DNA from: an uncultured Acidimicrobiales bacterium
Lineage (GTDB): Bacteria; Actinomycetota; Acidimicrobiia; Acidimicrobiales; SZUA-35
Length of the DNA stretch: 34,525 bases
Reading direction: 5' to 3'
Assembly (NCBI GenBank): GCA_938021675.1
Contig: CALIFY010000026.1
Coordinates: 1 to 34,525 of the forward strand
Made by a program: the position numbers and the translations under genes. Shown one piece after another: positions 25,188 to 32,880 of this stretch (within the stretch, counting starts at the first letter, position 1; each line of letters opens with the position of its first letter). The notes below the pieces were generated by a model. It was not told the origin of the DNA. It did no database searches and saw only the letters and a list, made by a program, of their open reading frames with translations.

Positions 25188-25970
25188 ATGACCAACGTGA
25201 CACAGCCCGTCTTGGCCAATGCCGGAACCGCCATGACACCGACGAAGCCCGTTACCCCAGGGGCGCTGGCCGCCATCTATCGGCTGGTGCTTCGCCATCA
25301 GATCACCCGAGGTCGACTGGCGCTCTTCGCCGCCTCCTTCGGTCTCTGCATCCTTGTCGGTGCGGCGACGGGGGCGAGCGCCGACGATCCGGTCTCCTCT
25401 GCGGCCAATGTCGTCAGCGCTCTCGGGTTTGGGCTACTGCTGCCAGTCATCCCATTGGTACTTGGCAGCGCCGCGCTTGGCGACTGGGTCGAGGACGAGA
25501 CCTTGGTCTACGTCTGGCTCCGGCCGGTGAGCCGGTTGGTGATCGCGCTCGGCGCGACGATGGCGGTCGCCACCGTGGCCGTCCCGACAGTGGTGATCGC
25601 GAGCACGATCCTGGCCGCATTGGGAAGCAACGGCGATTCCGATGTGATCCTCGGTGCGGTCGCCGGCAGCGCAACCGCCGGTCTTGCTTATACCTCGCTG
25701 TTCGTATTGGTCGGCCTTCTCTTGAGACGAGCGTTGCTTTGGGGCCTCGTCTACGTCTTTGTGTGGGAGTTCGCGGTGGCCCGATTCGGGGCTGGTGCCG
25801 CTCGGTTCTCGATCAACAGTTACGCCACCTCGATTCTCTCACGGTCAAGCGGTGTCGAGCTGCCGCTCGACGATCGTGCTGTCTGGAGCAGCTATGCGGT
25901 TCCGTTGGCGGTGGCGGCGGCAGCGATCGCCTTGACCACCTGGTGGCTCAACCGGGCAAAGGTGGCCTGA
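25188..25970 (+). CDS. ABC-2 type transporter permease (second of two)
   Basis: 260 residues from the ATG at 25188 (a purine-rich GAGAGACGAG lies 4-13 nt upstream). About six membrane helices: LALFAASFGLCILVGAATGA, ALGFGLLLPVIPLVLGSAAL, LVIALGATMAVATVAVPTVV, ILGAVAGSATAGLAYTSLFV, LLWGLVYVFVWEFAVARF and YAVPLAVAAAAIALTTWWL. The short loop GDWVEDETLVYVWLRPVSR is the likely ATPase-coupling segment, much like the GxLxxxLxxPxxR of ABC-2 permeases. It lacks the long cytosolic N-terminus of the first permease. Last gene of the exporter operon; the next gene has its own promoter. Confidence 0.82.
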   Translation: MTNVTQPVLANAGTAMTPTKPVTPGALAAIYRLVLRHQITRGRLALFAASFGLCILVGAATGASADDPVSSAANVVSALGFGLLLPVIPLVLGSAALGDWVEDETLVYVWLRPVSRLVIALGATMAVATVAVPTVVIASTILAALGSNGDSDVILGAVAGSATAGLAYTSLFVLVGLLLRRALLWGLVYVFVWEFAVARFGAGAARFSINSYATSILSRSSGVELPLDDRAVWSSYAVPLAVAAAAIALTTWWLNRAKVA

Positions 25971-26002
25971 GTTTCGTATCGGTGCCCAGCCGTGGAACGC
26001 TC

Positions 26003-26040
26003 AATCTTTCGGCAAGTGCGAAGATATTCTAATCTTTCGG
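26003..26040 (+). promoter_or_regulatory. Promoter with two direct repeats, likely operator of the RamB-like gene
   Basis: AATCTTTCGG occurs twice, at 26003-26012 and 26031-26040 (28-bp period). Between them TATTCT (26025-26030) fits a -10 element 11 bp before the ATG at 26042. No ribosome site precedes that ATG, so a leaderless message is likely. The repeats bracket the -35 area and the transcription start, the place expected for a repressor, possibly the encoded regulator itself. Confidence 0.55.
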
Positions 26041-26041
26041 T

Positions 26042-27484
26042 ATGCCGCAACCAGTTCTCGGCAAACGTGTCAGGCATTTTCGTCGCCAGGCCGGTTTGAC
26101 CCTTGATGCGTTGGGAGAGGTGGTTGGGCGTCCAGCGTCCTACCTTTCTCAGTTGGAGAACGGGCTGAACGACCCCCGGTCTTCGTTGGTCGACGCGTTA
26201 GCCGAGGCCCTCGACTGCACCCCGGACGATCTCACGGACCCTGCTCCGGCCACCAGACGAGACTTTCTTGAGATCGCCATCGAGGAGGCCCAAGGCCACC
26301 CCAGCTATGCCGGACTTGGGCTCTCGCATTTCAAGCCATCGACTCGCACGCCGGACGAAGTACTTGAACATCTCGTCACCTTGTACGACGCGATGGTGGC
26401 AGCAGAGGCGGCGGCGGCCATCCGCCCCGGCGATGAGCAACGCCAGGCAAACGTAGAAGCCAGGCATTGGATGCGAGAACGCAATAACTACTTCCCAGAC
26501 ATCGAGCAGGAAACACAGCGGGTATTGGAGACCGTCGGGTACGACGGCGGACCAATCTCGGAACGAATCCTGACCGATGTCGTCGGCCACTACGGCTTTA
26601 CCATAGAACGGATCCAAGACCTGCCGGACTCAACCCGGTCCATCACCGACCAACGAGCCCGTAAGATCTACATCCCGCAGCGGAACAAGCTCACGACGCG
26701 GGCCGCTCGCTCGGTGGTGTTGCAAACGCTCGGACACTTCGTGCTCGGCCATCGCGACTCCGATGATTTCTCCGACTATGTCCGCCAGCGGGTGGAGGCC
26801 AACTACTTCGCCGGTTCGCTCCTCGCCCCCGAACGGGAAGCGACGAACTTCTTGACCGCGGCGTACGACCGGCGAGACATCAGCGTGGAGGACCTCCGCG
26901 AGGTGTTCTACATCTCGTACGAAATGGCGGCCCACCGACTAACCAATTTGGCGACCGAGCACCTCGGGATCACCCTTCATTTCATTCGTTCAGACGACGA
27001 GGGTGTCATCTGGAAGGCATACGAAAACGATGGAGTACCGATACCGGCCGAACAAGACGGTACTGTCGAGGGGCAACGACTCTGTCGCATGTGGGGAACC
27101 CGTCAGGCCTTCGGCTCCGATGACGCCTTCGACCTTCACTATCAATGGACCGAGACCGAATCGGGCGACTATTGGTGCGTCACTTCGCTCGAAGTCGATC
27201 GCCATCCGCCCCATGCCGTCACGGTCGGTACCGATGGATCACAGGCCAAGTATTTTCGAGGTCACGACACCGAACGACGGCTGGTCTCACGCTGCCCTAG
27301 CCCCTCGTGCTGCCGGGAACCGAGCCGTAGTAAGAGTCAGCGGTGGCGCGGAGCTGCTTGGCCGTCGGCCCGTGATCGAAGCCACGTACTGTCCGGGCTG
27401 CCGACGGAACGTCCCAGTTTCTCGAAGTTCCCCGGCGTCGACATGGTCGAGGTATACGAATTTCTTGAGCGCCACTCCCGCTGA
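26042..27484 (+). CDS. RamB-like XRE-family regulator with ImmA/IrrE-like domain
   Basis: 480 residues, about the length of RamB from M. tuberculosis (~474), the transcription factor for acetate/propionate and glyoxylate-cycle genes. Residues ~6-62 form an XRE helix-turn-helix (LGKRVRHFRRQAGLTLDAL, PASYLSQLENGLNDPR). A helical linker follows, then at ~170-290 the IrrE-peptidase-like domain; there the active-site helix reads TLGHFVLGH (H232, H237) instead of HExxH, so protease activity is unlikely. The C-terminal part has the RamB-type CRMWGTRQAFGSDDAF region and a cysteine cluster SRCPSPSCCREP. A target in acyl-CoA/short-chain acid metabolism is inferred from family. It follows the ABC operon but has its own promoter with direct repeats. 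Confidence 0.83.
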   Translation: MPQPVLGKRVRHFRRQAGLTLDALGEVVGRPASYLSQLENGLNDPRSSLVDALAEALDCTPDDLTDPAPATRRDFLEIAIEEAQGHPSYAGLGLSHFKPSTRTPDEVLEHLVTLYDAMVAAEAAAAIRPGDEQRQANVEARHWMRERNNYFPDIEQETQRVLETVGYDGGPISERILTDVVGHYGFTIERIQDLPDSTRSITDQRARKIYIPQRNKLTTRAARSVVLQTLGHFVLGHRDSDDFSDYVRQRVEANYFAGSLLAPEREATNFLTAAYDRRDISVEDLREVFYISYEMAAHRLTNLATEHLGITLHFIRSDDEGVIWKAYENDGVPIPAEQDGTVEGQRLCRMWGTRQAFGSDDAFDLHYQWTETESGDYWCVTSLEVDRHPPHAVTVGTDGSQAKYFRGHDTERRLVSRCPSPSCCREPSRSKSQRWRGAAWPSARDRSHVLSGLPTERPSFSKFPGVDMVEVYEFLERHSR

Positions 27485-27538
27485 CGACGCGCTGCACGGT
27501 CATCATCGGGCGACGCCTGACCAACAGCAAACCCGAAA

Positions 27539-27585
27539 CGCAACCGAATAGTTGCGGTTCCGGTCAGACTGAGGCAGGATTGCCT
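27539..27585 (+). promoter_or_regulatory. Two hairpins before the LLM oxidoreductase, one covering its ribosome site
   Basis: CGCAAC-cgaata-GTTGCG (27539-27556) follows the RamB-like gene. AGGCA-ggat-TGCCT (27572-27585) includes the GAGG ribosome-site region and ends one base before the ATG at 27587, so it may limit translation. Short stems; their significance is uncertain. Confidence 0.35.
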
Positions 27586-27586
27586 G

Positions 27587-28531
27587 ATGACCGCTTCCCG
27601 GACCCCAATCCGTTTCGGACTACAGATTGACCCCACGGCCGTCGACCTGAACACCATCGGCGTCGAGGCGGAGCGGGCCGGCTTCGATGTCATCTCGGTC
27701 CCAGACCATGTCGGACCAAACTTCCATTCGCCGATGCTCGTGTTGGCCCAGCTCGCGGCGTCGACGTCGACCATCGGCCTCGCCACGATGGTGTGCAACA
27801 ACGACATGCGGAATCCGGTGCAACTAGCGTGGGAGGCGGCCACGCTCCAAGTGCTGAGCGGCGGACGTTTCGAACTCGGAATCGGAGCCGGCCACACGCC
27901 GACCGAATATGCGGCGACAGGGATCCAGCTTGACCAACCCATGATCCGCAAGAAGCGCCTCACCGAGTCAGTGGAGCTAGTCGGACAGCTCCTCAGGGGA
28001 ATGACGACAGATTTTGCCGGCACCCACTACACGGTCGTCGGAGCCGACATCCCCGACACCGACCAACCAGTTCCCCTACTGGTTGGCGGAAACGGGAAAC
28101 GACTGCTGACCCACGCCGCCGCACACGCCGATGCGATCGGCTTGCAGGGACTAGGCCGAACCGGCCCCGATGGCCACAAACACTCGGTCCGCTGGGACGA
28201 ACCTCACCTCGACCAACAACTGACCGTCATCGCCGAGGCCAGCGAATCACGCAGTACCGAGCGCGGACCGTTGGAACTGGCGGCACTCGTACAACGAGCC
28301 GAACTGGCCGACGACCGCGAACGAGCACTGGCCCCAGTGGTCGACCGAGCCGACGGATTGACCATGAACGATGCCCTGACGACGCCATACCTTGCTGTCG
28401 GCACGGCCGACGAGCTCGCCGCGCAATTTCTGGCCGCCCGCCAACGGTGGGGTATCACCTACTTCACGGTCCGCTCCCTCGAACTGGGCCCAGTCATCGC
28501 CCGCACCCACCAGCTCGACCAGCGCCGCTGA
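27587..28531 (+). CDS. F420-dependent LLM-class oxidoreductase (TIGR03621-like)
   Basis: 314 residues of the bacterial luciferase-like TIM barrel. N-terminal FGLQIDP..., AERAGFDVISVPDHVG and then LGIGAGHTPTEYAATGI with PMIRKKRLTESVELV are the hallmarks of the MSMEG_2516/TIGR03621 subgroup; PVPLLVGGNGKRLLTHAAAHAD is the phosphate-binding segment for the flavin or F420, and the chain ends normally in ELGPVIARTHQL. The family transfers hydride from F420H2 (or FMNH2) to unknown small molecules. No signal or membrane segment. Start ATG 27587 carries GAGG 12-16 nt upstream within a hairpin. Single gene between the RamB-like regulator and a convergent dehydrogenase; functional link unknown. Confidence 0.87.
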   Translation: MTASRTPIRFGLQIDPTAVDLNTIGVEAERAGFDVISVPDHVGPNFHSPMLVLAQLAASTSTIGLATMVCNNDMRNPVQLAWEAATLQVLSGGRFELGIGAGHTPTEYAATGIQLDQPMIRKKRLTESVELVGQLLRGMTTDFAGTHYTVVGADIPDTDQPVPLLVGGNGKRLLTHAAAHADAIGLQGLGRTGPDGHKHSVRWDEPHLDQQLTVIAEASESRSTERGPLELAALVQRAELADDRERALAPVVDRADGLTMNDALTTPYLAVGTADELAAQFLAARQRWGITYFTVRSLELGPVIARTHQLDQRR

Positions 28532-28618
28532 TCGCCCTCCCGACCGACACGAAGCATCGCCTCAATTCCCCCCAAGCCGCTCGGCGATCGGACCGACCAG
28601 GGGTCGCCCCGTCGACGC

Positions 28619-29902
28619 TTAGTCGATGTCACCCCATGTTCCGTCTCGCCCCAGGAACTGAGCACCGTCGTGACGGTAGAAACCGGCAGCGCCGACGTCG
28701 GCCAGGACGCCGAGCATGGCCGGCAACTCGCCGCCCTCGTGCTCGATCTTGGCTATGACCCGATCAGCACCGACGACGTCTAGCAACTCGAACGGCCCCA
28801 TCGTCCAGTTGAACCCCCACCGCATCGCTCGGTCGATGTTGACAATATCATCGCTTATCTCGGGCACGAGCCCGGCCGCATACCGAAGCGCTCCGCCGAA
28901 GACGTCCCACGCGAGCCGACCATGATCGGTGTCGGCAAACAGCACATCACCAAGCCCAGACGGCACCCCAGCCAGATCGGGCTCGCTGCGAAGACGCCAA
29001 TCCTCCGTCACGAGATCGAACGTTTCATTCGTTCGAGATCCATCCTCGTGTTTCGTCACCTTGGTGAACCCGCCACCACTCTTCCGACCGAGTTGACCGC
29101 GCTGCAACATCTGTTGCTCCAGCTCGGGCAAGACGGCGAAGGCCCGCCCCACATCGTCGACCGGCAGGTTTGCCGCCAAGTTCCTGGCAACCAGATCCAG
29201 CACATCGAGCCCAATCAGGTCTATCAACCCGTACAACCCTGTCGGCGGTAATCCGACCGGTTGCCCAAGCACGCCGTCGACGGTCTCCTGCGTCATCCCC
29301 TCGGCGAGAAACGGCTTCGCTTTGTGGAGGGCGGACAACAGGTAGAAACAGCCGATGCGGTTACCTATGAAGTTGGCGGTGTCCTTGGCGTACACCACTC
29401 CTTTACCCAGTCGGTTGGTGGCAAAGTCGGCCAGGGTTTCGATGACATCTGGCGAGGTGCCATCGCCGGCGACGACTTCGAACAACTTCATGACCTTGGC
29501 CGGGTTAAAGAAGTGGGTGACAGCCGCATCGGCCGCAAGACGGTCCCCCATCCCCTCGATGATGTCCCGAAGCGGAATTCCAGACGTGTTGGTGGTGACG
29601 ATCGAGCCGTCGGACCGAACCGCCTCGACCCGTTCGAACAGCAGGCGCTTGGTGCTGAGGTCCTCGACGATCGCCTCGACGATCCAGTCCGCCTCGGCCA
29701 ACTTGGCCAGATCGGCCTCAAAGGTTCCAACCTCAACCCGGTCGCGGTCTTCGTCTTCAATCGCCGCCAAGCCGGCGGTTGCCGACTCGTTGGTGACGTC
29801 GAGCATCACAACTCGGCATCCTGCGGCGGCGGCCACTGCGGCAATACCCGAACCCATCGTGCCACACCCGAGCACACCAACCGTTTCGATCTTGCGAGTC
29901 AT
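28619..29902 (-). CDS. 3-hydroxyacyl-CoA dehydrogenase (stand-alone)
   Basis: 427 residues. It oxidises 3-hydroxyacyl-CoA to 3-oxoacyl-CoA with NAD in beta-oxidation. NAD-binding motif VGVLGCGTMGSGIAAVAAAAG at residues ~7-27; the catalytic dyad region THFFNPAKVMKLFEVV and TNTSGIPL and ANFIGNRIGCF are all present. After the first C-terminal 3HCDH domain (PVGLPPTGLYGLIDLIGLD) a second copy-like domain follows (AMRWGFNWTMGPFELLDVVG), as in the dehydrogenase half of FadB/FadJ, but the enoyl-CoA hydratase domain is absent. Start is the ATG at 29900-29902, which begins MTRKIETVGVLG; a longer reading to 30040 adds an unrelated hydrophobic start. No obvious ribosome site, perhaps leaderless. It might work with the hydratase at 4.4-5.2 kb, but the genes are far apart. 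Confidence 0.92.
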   Translation of the reverse strand: MTRKIETVGVLGCGTMGSGIAAVAAAAGCRVVMLDVTNESATAGLAAIEDEDRDRVEVGTFEADLAKLAEADWIVEAIVEDLSTKRLLFERVEAVRSDGSIVTTNTSGIPLRDIIEGMGDRLAADAAVTHFFNPAKVMKLFEVVAGDGTSPDVIETLADFATNRLGKGVVYAKDTANFIGNRIGCFYLLSALHKAKPFLAEGMTQETVDGVLGQPVGLPPTGLYGLIDLIGLDVLDLVARNLAANLPVDDVGRAFAVLPELEQQMLQRGQLGRKSGGGFTKVTKHEDGSRTNETFDLVTEDWRLRSEPDLAGVPSGLGDVLFADTDHGRLAWDVFGGALRYAAGLVPEISDDIVNIDRAMRWGFNWTMGPFELLDVVGADRVIAKIEHEGGELPAMLGVLADVGAAGFYRHDGAQFLGRDGTWGDID

Positions 29903-30128
29903 GGAACCAGTGTGCCGCGGGTCTCGAACGAATGCCGAGGGTGGTCGATCCCGTGCCCCCGATTCCGACCGGACGACCACTGGAGCACAGACACCACAGC
30001 AGGCAAATAGCCAAACAAGACCGAGCGAAACGACTGGCATATAAGAAATTCATAAGAGCCTAAAAGTGCCTTTCGGCACGCCAGGCGCTGGATGACTAAA
30101 CACCTAAGAGTCCCGTAAGGACGGCCAT

Positions 30129-30157
30129 TTGACAATTTCACGTGTCTGAACTGTAAT
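30129..30157 (+). promoter_or_regulatory. Near-consensus sigma-70-type promoter of the small secreted-protein gene
   Basis: TTGACA at 30129-30134 is a perfect -35; after exactly 17 bp TGTAAT (30152-30157) matches five of six -10 positions. The start would be near 30164, giving a leader of about 36 nt to the ATG at 30200. A second TTGACA at 30162-30167 has no good -10 partner. A hairpin GTGCC-tttc-GGCAC lies upstream at 30066-30079. Confidence 0.72.
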
Positions 30158-30199
30158 TTTTTTGACAGATAAAGTCAGCGAACAAGATTGGCTATATAC

Positions 30200-30661
30200 A
30201 TGATTAAAAATGTCAGCAAGAAGCGGCTAGCTTCAGGGCTAGCGGGCGCAATCGCAACCAGCTCGCTTCTTTTGGTGGGTGGCGTATCATCGGCCTCAGC
30301 GGCCAGTGATACACCTGACTCTTTTAGCGAAGATGCGGACTATCAACATTACACAAAGAACTTCTCCTGTGGCGGCGACGACTTTGTTACACACGTTGTT
30401 GTCGAGAAAGGCAACGACTCCCGCGAACTGCAAGACGTCTTCGTGTTGACCGAGGACGGTTACCTGGCAGAGGTTCCCGTGTGGGCAACCTACGTCTCGG
30501 ATCAGGTACGTTCAGCCGAGCAATCTGCAGCGGATGAAGCGCTGGTTTCGTTCGACGGCCTAGCAATCCCCCAGAACGCTGGCCGGATGTACACCACGAT
30601 CAAACCAGCATCGGGCCCATCATGTGAAGCGGTACTCTCGATGGGCAAGAACAGTCGATAA
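30200..30661 (+). CDS. Small secreted protein of unknown function
   Basis: 153 residues from the ATG at 30200; an in-frame TTG at 30188 would add four residues. Neither has a clear ribosome site. A textbook Sec signal: KNVSKKRLAS, then AGAIATSSLLLVGGVSSASA with cleavage likely after residue 34 (ASA-AS). The mature ~119 residues are acidic and contain just two cysteines, C57 (NFSCGGDDF) and C142 (GPSCEAVL), which could form a disulfide. No known domain is recognised; FVTHVVVEKGNDSRE and VFVLTEDGYLAEVPVWATY suggest beta strands. A strong promoter precedes it and the surrounding DNA is more AT-rich than its neighbours, which may mean a highly expressed or transferred gene. The 3' end is part of a tandem repeat. 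Confidence 0.75.
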   Translation: MIKNVSKKRLASGLAGAIATSSLLLVGGVSSASAASDTPDSFSEDADYQHYTKNFSCGGDDFVTHVVVEKGNDSRELQDVFVLTEDGYLAEVPVWATYVSDQVRSAEQSAADEALVSFDGLAIPQNAGRMYTTIKPASGPSCEAVLSMGKNSR

Positions 30662-30694
30662 CAAGAACAGCCGATAACAAGAACAGCCGATAAG
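30647..30694. repeat. Three tandem 16-bp repeats over the 3' end of the secreted-protein gene
   Basis: AAGAACAG[TC]CGATAA[CG] is repeated head-to-tail at 30647-30662, 30663-30678 and 30679-30694. The first unit holds the last codons and the TAA stop of the gene; the other two are beyond it and, at a 16-bp period, each falls in another frame. Confidence 0.92.
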
Positions 30695-30795
30695 AGGTCG
30701 CGCCGGCAAGCCAAACGGCAACGAACCGGAGCATCACCACACGATTGGGCGACCACTAGCGACTGTGGCTATTGATCGACGGATCGTTTTCACCC

Positions 30796-30839
30796 GTAGC
30801 GCCAGGCGTAGGGGGTATCACCTCTACACCTGGCGCTAC
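30796..30839. terminator. Long stem-loop between convergent genes, probable bidirectional terminator
   Basis: GTAGCGCCAGG (30796-30806) pairs with CCTGGCGCTAC (30829-30839) over 11 bp, and after one mismatch GTAG/CTAC (30808-30811/30824-30827) adds four more. It lies between the small secreted-protein gene and the convergent ilvD. T-tracts are weak on both sides, so it may instead be an RNA-stability hairpin. The remaining 30695-30945 spacer holds no gene that I can see. Confidence 0.6.
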
Positions 30840-30945
30840 ATTTACTAACCCACAGCAATCGACGTATTTCTCAATATGTTTGCTAGTACGTTTTTCGAGT
30901 TAACTGTCGAGGCAGTTACCGATATGCCGTGCCGTTTGACGAGAA

Positions 30946-32634
30946 CTAGGAATCGGTAATGCAGCCATGGCTCGCATCGGACACGAGTTTGATGTACTTC
31001 CACAACGTGCCACTAGCCGCTTTATAGTCCGGCATCTCCCAGTTCGCTAACCGGGAGGCCAACTCCTCGTCCGATACATCAACCGAAATTTCGTGAGTCT
31101 CATCGTCGATGGTAACCAGGTCGCCGTCCTCGATGACGGCGATCGGACCACCATCTTGAGCTTCGGGAACGACGTGACCGATAATGAACCCGTGGCTCCC
31201 GCCCGAGAAACGACCGTCGGTAATCAACGCAACATCATCGAGGAACCCGGCGCCAGCCAGGGCGCTGGTCGGAGTTAGCATCTCGGGCATACCGGGCCCG
31301 CCCTTCGGCCCCTCGTAGCGAATGACGATCACATCACCAGAGGTGATCCGACCTTGCTCTAACCCGGTCAGCATCTCTTCTTCGGAGTCAAAGACTCGGG
31401 CCGGTCCAGCGAAGTGCAGACCCTGCTTGCCGGTGATCTTGCCCACCGCACCACCGGGGGCGAGATTTCCTCTCAGAATGCTGATGTGACCGCGAGCTTT
31501 CACCGAGCGCTCCAAGGAGGCGACAACGTCTTGACCATCGGCCAGATCGTCGACATCGGCGAGATTCTCTTCGATCGTCGATCCGGTAACCGTCATCTGC
31601 GAGCCGTCGAGTAACCCCTCGGCCAACAAGTACTTCATCACGGCAGGTACCCCACCGGCCTGATGAAGCTCTTCCATCACATAACGCCCCGACGGCTTAA
31701 GGTCAGCCAGCATCGGGACTCGGTTGCTGGTCTTTAGCCAATCGTCGATGGTCAACTCAAGGTCGAACGCCCGAGCGATAGCGATGAGATGAAGCACCGC
31801 GTTCGTTGAGCCGCCAAGCGCCACCGTGGCCACCATGGCGTTCTCCAACGAGGCCCGAGTCACGATCTGGCGAGGCGTGAGGTTCCGTTCCAGCAGATGG
31901 CGAATGGCACGGCCGGCGGCCACACATTCGGCCGACTTTGCCGGGTCAAGAGCCGGCGTACACGATGAGAACGGCAACGACAAGCCCATCACCTCGATGG
32001 CGGTAGCCATCGTGTTTGCGGTGTACATCCCACCGCAGGCACCGGCTCCCGGGCAGGCATTGGCCACGATAGTTTCTCGGTCCGCTTCGGTGATCGCCCC
32101 GGCGAGCGATTGGCCGTAGCTCTGGAAGGCGGAAACGACATCGAGCTGTTGCTCTTCGCCACCTATGACGGCGCATCCTGGTTGGATCGTACCGCCGTAG
32201 ACCATGATGGCTGGCCGGTCGAGACGACCCATCGCCATCACTACGCCAGGCATGTTCTTATCGCAGCCCGGCAGGGTTATCAGCCCGTCGTACCATTGGG
32301 CGCCCATCACAGTCTCGATCGAGTCGGCGATGAGATCTCGGCTCTGCAGCGAAAAGGACATGCCATCGGTGCCCATCGAGATGCCGTCCGACACGCCGAT
32401 CGTGTTGAACCGCATCCCGACGAGGTCGGCATCGGTCACCCCAGCCCTAACCTCAGCGGCGAGGTCGGACAAGTGCATGTTGCACGGATTGCCTTCGTAC
32501 CAGCACGAAGCGATGCCGACCTGGGCCTTTTGGAGGTCGTCGGGGGTCAATCCTGTGGCGAACAGCATGGCCTGTGATGCCCCTTGGCTTGCAGGCTGGG
32601 TAATACGAGACGAATATCGGTTCAAGCCAGTCAT
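30946..32634 (-). CDS. ilvD: Dihydroxy-acid dehydratase
   Basis: 562 residues. It dehydrates 2,3-dihydroxy acids from IlvC to 2-oxoisovalerate or 2-oxo-3-methylvalerate, with an Fe-S cluster and Mg2+. Cluster cysteines and their surroundings are intact: C44/C51 in [15 protein letters not shown]124 in [10 protein letters not shown], and the [17 protein letters not shown] segment near residue 197. The C-terminal swivel has [10 protein letters not shown] and the family's [15 protein letters not shown]. Start ATG 32632-32634 has GGGAGGA about 10 nt upstream; a CCCGC-tggac-GCGGG hairpin sits just before the ribosome site. It is not in the ilvBNC run, 14 kb away, and shows no leader peptide that I can detect. 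Confidence 0.97.
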   Translation of the reverse strand: MTGLNRYSSRITQPASQGASQAMLFATGLTPDDLQKAQVGIASCWYEGNPCNMHLSDLAAEVRAGVTDADLVGMRFNTIGVSDGISMGTDGMSFSLQSRDLIADSIETVMGAQWYDGLITLPGCDKNMPGVVMAMGRLDRPAIMVYGGTIQPGCAVIGGEEQQLDVVSAFQSYGQSLAGAITEADRETIVANACPGAGACGGMYTANTMATAIEVMGLSLPFSSCTPALDPAKSAECVAAGRAIRHLLERNLTPRQIVTRASLENAMVATVALGGSTNAVLHLIAIARAFDLELTIDDWLKTSNRVPMLADLKPSGRYVMEELHQAGGVPAVMKYLLAEGLLDGSQMTVTGSTIEENLADVDDLADGQDVVASLERSVKARGHISILRGNLAPGGAVGKITGKQGLHFAGPARVFDSEEEMLTGLEQGRITSGDVIVIRYEGPKGGPGMPEMLTPTSALAGAGFLDDVALITDGRFSGGSHGFIIGHVVPEAQDGGPIAVIEDGDLVTIDDETHEISVDVSDEELASRLANWEMPDYKAASGTLWKYIKLVSDASHGCITDS

Positions 32635-32880
32635 ACTTCTTCATTCCTCCCCTGCCCGCGTCCAGCGGGCCGACGGAAACCTTCTCGATTCCCAAACGTG
32701 CGATCAACCTACCTCGACAGCAGCCAACCGTCATCGAAGGCTCTCTCAGAGTGGATTTATCGCGAACCGGCGTCAGCCGCAGACGGCAAACCCCTGGCGC
32801 TATACGCTGTTGGTCCTGACGACCGAACACGACGAATCGGCAACGCCCCCCAAACCACAATCGCTCAGGCGGACGCTCGA

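Noticed and set aside
30663-30694. 16-bp repeats considered as a CRISPR array
   Set aside because: Units are contiguous with no spacers, only three copies, and no cas genes are present.
32584-32880. N-terminal extension of the patatin-like protein
   Set aside because: It would run antisense across the ilvD start and promoter area and has no patatin-like features; the conserved domain begins after the ATG at 32881.
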